From the NCBI RefSeq assembly GCF_030269485.1, contig NZ_BSTL01000001.1, forward strand, positions 58,794 to 122,793: a stretch of DNA of 64,000 bases, written 5' to 3'. This document shows, piece after piece, positions 8,943 through 15,746 of the stretch. A model generated the notes under the pieces. It saw only the letters and a list, made by a program, of their open reading frames with translations, searched no databases and was not told where the DNA came from. Every line of letters starts with the position of its first letter. Positions within the stretch are counted from its first letter, which is position 1. The position numbers and the translations under genes were made by a program. The stretch is from Actinoplanes sp. NBRC 103695. GTDB lineage: Bacteria; Actinomycetota; Actinomycetes; Mycobacteriales; Micromonosporaceae.

Positions 8943-10993
8943 CCTCCGCGGTGCCGCCGCTGCTGGCCGGCCCGCCGTGGCGCGACCGCGGATCCGCCAG
9001 GCCGGTGGTGGTCACCGGGCTGGAGTGCGCCGACCCGGTCACCGTCGAGTGGGGCGCCGGCGAGCGAGCGGAATGGCTGGGGGAGCCACGCCCGACCTAC
9101 TGGGCGATGGACTCGTGGGAGAGGGCCGCCGGTAACTTCCGGGACGGTCCGACGACCTGGCACTACCAGGTCGAGCTTTTCCTGCACGGGCCCGAGGAGA
9201 TCTTCCGGCCGTTGCTCGCGGACTGGCGCCCGGACCCGCGCTGGGATGCCGCCGGCGTGCTGCGCGCGGCCGGCGCCCGGTTCGAGCAGGACGCCCTGCC
9301 GCCCCTGCTGCACGCCGCCCGTCGCCGGCCGGATGAGCTCGGCTTCCTGGTGCTCCCGTTCTCGTCGCCGGATCTGGCCGTGGCCATGGCCGAGGCACTG
9401 ACCCGCAAGACGCTCCGCGGCCTCGCGCAGGCCTGGCTCGCGCGGCACCCGGCGGCAGCCGCCCGGGCGCTCGTCCCGGCCGCGCTGCAGAAGCCCGGCA
9501 CCGCCCGGCGCCAGGCCGAGAAGGCACTGCTCACGTTGCACGACCACGGCCAGAGCGGGGCGGTGCGGACCGCGGCGGCCGGATACGGCGAGGTGGCCGC
9601 GGCGGCGATCGAGACGCTGCTCGGCACCGACCGCGCGGCCCTGCTGCCGGCCCGGATGCCCCCGGTCCCGGCATGGGCGGCGGCCGGGTCGCTGCCACGG
9701 GTGAGGACGCGCGGCGGCGGCATCCTGCCCGACGACGCGATCGGAGCGCTGGTCCAGATGCTTGCCATCTCCCGGCTCGACGACCCGTACATCGGCGTGG
9801 AGACCGTCGCCGCCGACCTCGACCCGGCGAGCCTCGCCGAGTTCGCGTGGAGCCTGTTCCTGCTCTGGGACGGCTCCGGCGGCAACAGCAAGGACAACTG
9901 GGCGCTCGACGCCCTCGGCCTGCTCGGCGACGACGAGACGGTACGCCGGCTCACCCCGCTGATCCTGTGGTGGCCGGGGCAGGGCAACCACGCCCGTGCG
10001 GTCACCGGCGTGTCCGTGCTGGCCGCCATCGGATCCGACGTCGCTCTTCTGTATCTGAGCCGGATCTCCCGGCGGGCCACGTTCAAGGGGCTCAAGTCGG
10101 CCGCCACGGAGAAGATGGACGAGGTGGCGACCGGGCTCGGGCTGACCGCCGAGCAACTCGCCGACCGGCTGGTGCCCGACTTCGGCCTGGGCACCGACGG
10201 CGGCATGACGCTCGACTACGGGCCGCGGCAGTTCACCGTCGGGTTCGACGAGCAGCTCCGGCCGTACGTGATGGGCGCCGACGGCCGGCATCTCAAAGCC
10301 CTGCCCAAACCGGGCTCGAAGGACGACGCCGAGCTCGCGCCGGCCGCCCACCAGGCGTTCACGACGTTGAAGAAAGAGGTCCGCACGGTCGCCACCGAGC
10401 AGCTGCGCCGGCTGGAACGGGCCATGATGAAACGCCGCCGGTGGACCGGTGCCGAGTTCCGCCGGTACTTCGTCGAGCACCCGCTGCTCCGGCACATCAG
10501 CCGCCGCCTGGTCTGGGGCGTCTACGACTCCTCGGGCGTGCTGGCCGGCGCGGTCCGGGTGGCGGAGGACCGCAGCCTCGCCACGGTGGCGGACGACGAG
10601 ACCGGGCTGGCCGACGACGCCGTCATCGGCATCGCGCACCCGCTGGAACTCGGCGGGAGCCTGCCCGACTGGGTCGAGGTGTTCGCCGATTACGAGATCC
10701 TGCAACCGTTCCCGCAGCTGGGGCGGCAGACCTTCACACCCACGGCGGACGAGACCGCGGCCGGTCGGCTCCTCCGCTTCGAGGGCGTCGCCCTGTCGCC
10801 CGACGCCGCCCAGGGTCTGGAGTACCGCGGCTGGCGGCTGGACCGGGACAGGGTCGTGTTCGAGCTGTCCGGAAAACCCTCGGTGGTCGTGTCGCTCGCG
10901 GGCTACGCCGTCCAGCAGGTCTCCCTGCCCGGCGACCTCGACGCCGTCACCCTCTCCGACGTCATCCGCCATCTCACGGAGGCCACCAAGTGA
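8939..10993 (+). CDS. DUF4132 protein lacking a WGR domain, paralogue of the preceding gene
   Basis: A 684-aa protein aligning throughout with residues about 445-1164 of the previous gene. Shared segments include PPLLA-PPWR near the start, GYG-EAA-AI-TLL, DALGLLGDDETVRRLTPLI, LRPYV, HLKALPKPG and VFADYEILQPFPQLGR. It appears to be a tandem duplicate without the WGR module and with a distinct first 150 residues. The GTG start overlaps the upstream stop (GTGA), and its own stop overlaps the ATPase start the same way. Function is unknown; the duplication suggests two DUF4132 subunits, only one carrying the nucleic-acid-type WGR domain. Confidence 0.8.
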   Translation: MTSAVPPLLAGPPWRDRGSARPVVVTGLECADPVTVEWGAGERAEWLGEPRPTYWAMDSWERAAGNFRDGPTTWHYQVELFLHGPEEIFRPLLADWRPDPRWDAAGVLRAAGARFEQDALPPLLHAARRRPDELGFLVLPFSSPDLAVAMAEALTRKTLRGLAQAWLARHPAAAARALVPAALQKPGTARRQAEKALLTLHDHGQSGAVRTAAAGYGEVAAAAIETLLGTDRAALLPARMPPVPAWAAAGSLPRVRTRGGGILPDDAIGALVQMLAISRLDDPYIGVETVAADLDPASLAEFAWSLFLLWDGSGGNSKDNWALDALGLLGDDETVRRLTPLILWWPGQGNHARAVTGVSVLAAIGSDVALLYLSRISRRATFKGLKSAATEKMDEVATGLGLTAEQLADRLVPDFGLGTDGGMTLDYGPRQFTVGFDEQLRPYVMGADGRHLKALPKPGSKDDAELAPAAHQAFTTLKKEVRTVATEQLRRLERAMMKRRRWTGAEFRRYFVEHPLLRHISRRLVWGVYDSSGVLAGAVRVAEDRSLATVADDETGLADDAVIGIAHPLELGGSLPDWVEVFADYEILQPFPQLGRQTFTPTADETAAGRLLRFEGVALSPDAAQGLEYRGWRLDRDRVVFELSGKPSVVVSLAGYAVQQVSLPGDLDAVTLSDVIRHLTEATK

Positions 10994-12099
10994 AAGAGCT
11001 CGAGGTCACCGCACCCGCCGATCAGGTGCAGCGGCCACCGGCCGAGGTCCGCTACGCCGACGAACTGGCGCGGCTGCGGGCCGACGACACCGCCGCGCGG
11101 CCGCCCGGCTGGGTGCTCAGCGTGCAGGCCGCCCGCCGGTTCGTCATCGGCGACGACCGGCTCGGCGTCAGCCGCAAGTTCGTCGGCGACCCGTCGCTCA
11201 TCGACCGGGCGCTCATCACGCTCGCCACCAGCCGCGGGCTGATGCTGGTCGGCGACCCGGGCACCGCGAAATCGCTGCTCTCCGAGTTGCTCGCGGCGGC
11301 GGTCAGCGGCGACTCCACACTCACCATCCAGGGCGGCGCGGCCACCACCGAGGACCAGATCCGCTACTCGTGGAACTACGCGCTGCTGGTCGCCGACGGG
11401 CCGTCCACCCGCTCGCTGGTTCCCGCGCCGCTGCTGCGCGGCATGGCCGAGGGGCGGGCCGTGCGCTTCGAGGAGATCACCCGCTGCCCGCTGGAGGTGC
11501 AGGACTGCCTGCTGTCCCCGCTCTCCGACCGGATGCTGGCCATCCCCGAACTGACCGGGCCGGAGTCGATGGTCTTCGCCCGGGACGGCTTCACCGTCAT
11601 CGCCACCGCGAACACCCGCGACCGCGGCGTCAACGACATGAGCTCCGCCCTGAAGCGGCGGTTCAACTTCGAGACGGTGTTCCCGATCGCCGACTTCGAC
11701 ACCGAACTCACACTCGTGGCCGACGAGGCCGGGAAGCTGCTGCGGCGCTCCGGGGTCACCGCCGAGCCGCGGCGGGACGTCCTCGAGGTGCTGGTCACCA
11801 CGTTCCGCGAGCTGCGCGGCGGGGAGACCGCGCGGGGCGACACGATGGAACGGCTGTCCTCGGTGATGAGCACGGCCGAGGCGGTGTCGGTGGCGCACGC
11901 CGTCGGGCTGCGCGGCTGGTTCCTGCGCGGCGAGTCCGGCAACGCCGAGGACGTGGTCGCCTGCCTGGCCGGCACGGCCGCCAAGGACAGCCCCGAGGAC
12001 CTGGCGAAACTCCGCCGCTACCTGGCCCAGCAGGTCGACTGGCGCACCGGCGGGCAGTGGCAGGAACTGCGCCGGGCCCGGCACCTGCTCCCGGGCTGA
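10990..12099 (+). CDS. MoxR-family AAA+ ATPase (YehL-like)
   Basis: A 369-aa single AAA+ module. Walker A is GDPGTAKS with Lys94. The Walker B position reads AVRFEEIT (Glu161-Glu162), so the usual Asp is replaced by Glu. Sensor 1 is VIATANTRDRGVND and the arginine-finger region is SALKRRFNFETV. MoxR ATPases form hexameric rings that remodel partner proteins and are typically encoded beside VWA proteins, as here. The start is GTG 10990 (VKELEVTAP), overlapping the upstream stop by 4 bp. It most resembles the ATPase encoded with VWA and SWIM proteins in the E. coli yeh locus. It probably supplies the energy for the complex encoded by this operon. Confidence 0.88.
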   Translation: MKELEVTAPADQVQRPPAEVRYADELARLRADDTAARPPGWVLSVQAARRFVIGDDRLGVSRKFVGDPSLIDRALITLATSRGLMLVGDPGTAKSLLSELLAAAVSGDSTLTIQGGAATTEDQIRYSWNYALLVADGPSTRSLVPAPLLRGMAEGRAVRFEEITRCPLEVQDCLLSPLSDRMLAIPELTGPESMVFARDGFTVIATANTRDRGVNDMSSALKRRFNFETVFPIADFDTELTLVADEAGKLLRRSGVTAEPRRDVLEVLVTTFRELRGGETARGDTMERLSSVMSTAEAVSVAHAVGLRGWFLRGESGNAEDVVACLAGTAAKDSPEDLAKLRRYLAQQVDWRTGGQWQELRRARHLLPG

Positions 12100-12102
12100 A
12101 CC

Positions 12103-14526
12103 GTGCCGGTCACGTTCATCGGCGTCCGCCACCACAGTCCCGCGTGCGCGCGGCTGGTCGCCGACACCATCGACGAGCTGCGGCCCGCGTACGTGCTGAT
12201 CGAGGGCCCCGCCGACCTCAACGAACGGATCGGCGAACTGCTCCTCGGGCACCAGCTTCCGGTCGCCGTGTTCACCAGCTACCGCGACGACGAGCGGCGG
12301 CACGGCTCCTGGGCGCCGTTCTGCGACTACTCGCCCGAATGGGTTGCTCTCACCCGGGGCCGGGCAGTGGGCGCGGAACTGCGCTTCATCGACCTGCCCG
12401 CCTGGCACCCCGCCTTCGCCGGACGCAGCAACCGGTACGCGGACGCCGAGCTGCGCTACGCCGACGTCATGGAACGGCTGTGCCGCGGCTTCGGCGTCGA
12501 CAACGTGGACGCGCTGTGGGACCACCTGTTCGAGATCGCACCCACGGACGGGCTGGCCGAGCGGCTGGCCACCTACTTCGACCTGGTACGCGGAGAAGCC
12601 GCGGCGGGGGAGTCGGACACCGCACGCGAGGCGTACATGGCGTCCTGGGTGCGAGCCGCGGCCGCCTCCGCCGGGGACCGGCCGGTCGTCGTGGTGACGG
12701 GCGGCTTCCACCGGCCGGCCCTGGTGACCCTCGCCGCGACCGGGGACACGGAGTGGCCGGCGGCGCCACGGCTGCCCGAGGGCGCGCTGGGCGGCAGCTA
12801 CCTGGTGCCGTACTCGTTCCGGCGCCTCGACGCGTTCGACGGTTACCAGTCCGGGATGCCGTCGCCCGGGTACTACCAGGAACTGTGGGAGTCCGGGCCG
12901 TCCGCGGCGGCGCGACACCTCGTCACCTCGGTGGCCGGCCGCCTGCGGAACCGGAAACAACCCGTGTCCACCGCCGACCTGATCGCCGCCCGGGCCACCG
13001 CCGACGGGCTCGCCATGGTTCGCGGCCACGCCTCCCCGGCTCGGGCCGACGTCCTTGACGGCCTGGCTTCGGCCCTGGTCAACGAGGCGTTGGACGTACC
13101 CCTGCCGTGGTCCTCCCGGGGCACCCTGCGAGCCGGCAGCCACCCGGTCGTCGTCGAGATGGTCGCCGCGCTCAGCGGGAACCGCGTCGGGCGCCTGCAC
13201 CCCGGCACGCCCGCGCCGCCCCTGGTCCACGACCTCGACGCCGAACTCGCCCGCGCCGGCCTCGACGGTGCCGGCGACCTCGACCTGGACCTCACCCGCC
13301 CCGGCGACCGCTCGCGCAGCGTGATCCTGCACCGGGTGCGGGTGCTCGGAGTGCCCGGCTTCTCCCGCACCGCCGGGCCGTCGGTGGGCCTGGACCCGGC
13401 GCTGCGCGAACGCTGGGCCCTGCGCCCCGACCCCGGCCGCCTCACCGCCGTGATCGAGGCCGGCGCCCACGGCGCGACCCTGGCCGACGCCTGCGCGGCC
13501 GCCCTCGCCGAGCGGGCCGTCCTGGCCGGCCGGGACGTCGACGCCCTGGCCGCGGTGCTGTTCGACGCCGCCCTGGCCGGCGTGACCGAAGTGTCCGACC
13601 GGGCCCTCGCCGACATCGACGCCGGCGTCGCCGCCGCGCCCGACCTGAGCCCGGTCGGCCGCATGCTGGCCGTGGTCCTGACGATGTGGCGGCACGACCG
13701 CGTCTTCGGCACCATCCACAGCGCCGTCCTCGGGCGCGTGGTGACCGCAGCGGTCCGTCGCATCCTCTGGCTGGCCGAAGGCGCGCACGGCGGCGCGGCA
13801 CCGGCCGACCTGGGCCGGATAGCGGCGCTGGCCGCCTGCCGCGACGCCCTCCGCCATGCCGGGCGGGCCCTCTCGCTCGATCTGCACGGCGCTGTCGAGA
13901 CGGCCTCTCGGGTCAGCGCCGACCCGGCCGCCCCGCCTGATCTGCGCGGCGCCGCCTTCGGCCTCCGATGGGCACTCGCCGACCTCGTAACCTCCGCCTT
14001 GCCCGCGTCGGGCCCCGGCTCCGGCGTGACGGGCGCGGCTGTTCCCGATCCCTTTGAGCCCGTGGGTGTTGATGCGGTTCGGGCTGTGCGCGGCGCCTTC
14101 GTGGCGGCGACGGCCGGGGACTGGCTGGCCGGGCTGTTCGCGGTGGCGCGGGAAGAAGTCCTGCACGACGAGGAGGTTGTCGCGCTGCTCGACGATCTGC
14201 TGTCGGGGATGGGGACGGAGGACTTCCTCGTTGCGTTGCCCGCTTTGCGGCAGGCGTTCGAGTTCTTCCCGCCGCGGGAACGGGAGACGATCGCGGGGCG
14301 GTTGCTCGCCAGGCGCGGGCTCGGCGGGACCGGGCGGAGCCTGCTGCGGAGCGCCGTCGACCCTTCGGTGGTGGCGGCTGGGATGCGGCTCGACGAGCGC
14401 GTCGACGAGTTGTTGTCGAGCGTGGGGCTGGTCACGGGCACGGGGATCGCGGGGCTGGTTAGAGGTGTGGCGATCGTGGGCGTGGAGGGTGCGGGGTTGA
14501 GCACCGAGACGGAGGGTCGGGCGTGA
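12103..14526 (+). CDS. DUF5682 family protein (YehM-like)
   Basis: An 807-aa protein beginning MPVTFIGVRHHSPACARLV, the typical start of DUF5682. LIEGPADLNE, SWAPFCDYSPEW and a TraB/ChaN-like pattern (VVVVTGGFHRPAL) follow. The combination of an N-terminal RHHSP and a central GGFHRP recalls the haem-binding/protease-like TraB-ChaN (EreA) superfamily, but this is only a motif impression. The C-terminal two-thirds is helical and alanine-rich. The GTG start lies 3 bp after the ATPase stop, and the stop overlaps the VWA gene by 4 bp. No function is known for the family; it is strongly tied to MoxR/VWA operons. Confidence 0.8.
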   Translation: MPVTFIGVRHHSPACARLVADTIDELRPAYVLIEGPADLNERIGELLLGHQLPVAVFTSYRDDERRHGSWAPFCDYSPEWVALTRGRAVGAELRFIDLPAWHPAFAGRSNRYADAELRYADVMERLCRGFGVDNVDALWDHLFEIAPTDGLAERLATYFDLVRGEAAAGESDTAREAYMASWVRAAAASAGDRPVVVVTGGFHRPALVTLAATGDTEWPAAPRLPEGALGGSYLVPYSFRRLDAFDGYQSGMPSPGYYQELWESGPSAAARHLVTSVAGRLRNRKQPVSTADLIAARATADGLAMVRGHASPARADVLDGLASALVNEALDVPLPWSSRGTLRAGSHPVVVEMVAALSGNRVGRLHPGTPAPPLVHDLDAELARAGLDGAGDLDLDLTRPGDRSRSVILHRVRVLGVPGFSRTAGPSVGLDPALRERWALRPDPGRLTAVIEAGAHGATLADACAAALAERAVLAGRDVDALAAVLFDAALAGVTEVSDRALADIDAGVAAAPDLSPVGRMLAVVLTMWRHDRVFGTIHSAVLGRVVTAAVRRILWLAEGAHGGAAPADLGRIAALAACRDALRHAGRALSLDLHGAVETASRVSADPAAPPDLRGAAFGLRWALADLVTSALPASGPGSGVTGAAVPDPFEPVGVDAVRAVRGAFVAATAGDWLAGLFAVAREEVLHDEEVVALLDDLLSGMGTEDFLVALPALRQAFEFFPPRERETIAGRLLARRGLGGTGRSLLRSAVDPSVVAAGMRLDERVDELLSSVGLVTGTGIAGLVRGVAIVGVEGAGLSTETEGRA

Positions 14527-15656
14527 CTGATCCGGGTCTGGAACGGTGGCGGCTGGTGCTGGGGAAGCCAGCGTCGGCCATGGGTCCGCTGGGTGCGGAC
14601 GGTGCGGCTCGGGATGCGGCGCTGGACTGGCTCTACGGGCGCGATGAAGACCATGACCGGCGGGATGTGCGACAGGGCGCCGCGACCACGGGACGAGAAG
14701 GCGGGGACGGGCCGTCGCTGCTGACCACGGTGGACTGGCTCCACGACATCAACCGGCTGTTCCCGCGGGAGACCATCGAAAGGCTGCAGCGGGACGCGGT
14801 CGAACGCTACGAGATCAACGACATCGTGACCGATCCGGCCGTGCTGGAGACGATCGAGCCCAACCCTTCGCTGCTGCGGGCCGTGCTGCAGACCAAGCAT
14901 CTGATGAACCCGGAGGTACTTCGGCTGGCCCGGCGGATCGTCGAGGCGGTCGTCCGGGACCTGCTGGCGAAGATGGCCACCGAGGTGCGGGCGGCGTTCA
15001 CCGGGGCGCGGGCGCGGCGGCCCAGCCGGTGGAAGCAGGCCCGCGACTTCGACATCACCCGGACGCTGCGGGCCAACCTCGGGCACTACCGGCCGGAGGA
15101 GCGGCGGCTCTACATCGAGACGCCGCACTTCTTCTCGCGCACCCGGCGTCACGTCGAACAATGGCAGGTCATCCTGCTCGTCGACCAGTCCGGCTCGATG
15201 GTCGACTCGGTGATCCACTCGGCGGTGACCGCGGCGTGCCTGTGGGGGCTGCCGGGCGTTCGTACCCATCTGATCGCCTTTGACACCGAGGTCGTCGACC
15301 TGACCAGCGAGGTGGACGACCCGGTCGAACTCCTGATGAAGGTGCAGCTCGGCGGCGGCACGGACATCGCGCGGGCGGTCCGGTACGGCGCGTCGCTGAT
15401 CGAGCGGCCGGGGCGGACGATCGTGGCGCTGATCAGCGACTTCTATGAGGGCGGCTCGCGGTCGGACCTGATCCGGACGGTGCGCGAGATGGTCGACCAG
15501 GGGACCAGGGTGCTGGGGCTGGCGGCGCTCGACGAGCAGGCCAACCCGAGCTTCGACCGGGACATGGCGCAGAGCCTCGCCGACGTCGGCGCGTCCGTGG
15601 GGGCGATGACGCCGGGCGAGCTGGCGGCGTTCGTGGCCGAGCAGGTGGGGCGATGA
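14523..15656 (+). CDS. VWA domain protein (YehP-like)
   Basis: A 377-aa protein. The N-terminal half is helical (YEINDIVTDPAVLETIEPNP, LRLARRIVEAVVRDLL). A von Willebrand A domain starts near residue 215 with a complete MIDAS: DQSGSMVDS (Asp221), a later GGGTDIARAV and LISDFYEGG. Such proteins bind a divalent metal and act as partners of MoxR ATPases. It is encoded with a 4-bp overlap behind the DUF5682 gene. Its last 16 codons (MTPGELAAFVAEQVGR) are the first copy of a 47-bp tandem repeat that runs up to the next gene. Confidence 0.88.
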   Translation: MTDPGLERWRLVLGKPASAMGPLGADGAARDAALDWLYGRDEDHDRRDVRQGAATTGREGGDGPSLLTTVDWLHDINRLFPRETIERLQRDAVERYEINDIVTDPAVLETIEPNPSLLRAVLQTKHLMNPEVLRLARRIVEAVVRDLLAKMATEVRAAFTGARARRPSRWKQARDFDITRTLRANLGHYRPEERRLYIETPHFFSRTRRHVEQWQVILLVDQSGSMVDSVIHSAVTAACLWGLPGVRTHLIAFDTEVVDLTSEVDDPVELLMKVQLGGGTDIARAVRYGASLIERPGRTIVALISDFYEGGSRSDLIRTVREMVDQGTRVLGLAALDEQANPSFDRDMAQSLADVGASVGAMTPGELAAFVAEQVGR

Positions 15657-15746
15657 CGCTGGGGGAGCTGGTGGCGTTCGTTGCCGGGCTGGTGGGGCGA
15701 TGATGCCGGGTGAGCCGACCGTGAGCGGCGCCGGGCTGGTGGGGCG
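15606..15746 (+). repeat. 47-bp tandem repeat, three copies, bridging the VWA and SWIM genes
   Basis: Copies start at 15606, 15653 and 15700, each beginning ATGA and ending CTGGTGGGGCG or CAGGTGGGGCG. The SWIM gene's ATG at 15747 sits exactly where a fourth copy would start. The first copy is the last 47 bp before the VWA stop junction. Because 47 is not a multiple of 3, each copy is read in a new frame. Copies 2 and 3 encode 16-codon mini-ORFs (MTLGELVAFVAGLVGR and MMPGEPTVSGAGLVGR), each ending in a TGA that overlaps the next ATG. Confidence 0.85.

Noticed and set aside
10903..14166. A 1,087-codon minus-strand open frame opposite the MoxR/DUF5682 genes
   Set aside because: It is antisense to the AAA+ and DUF5682 genes, whose motifs are intact; composition is shadow-like.
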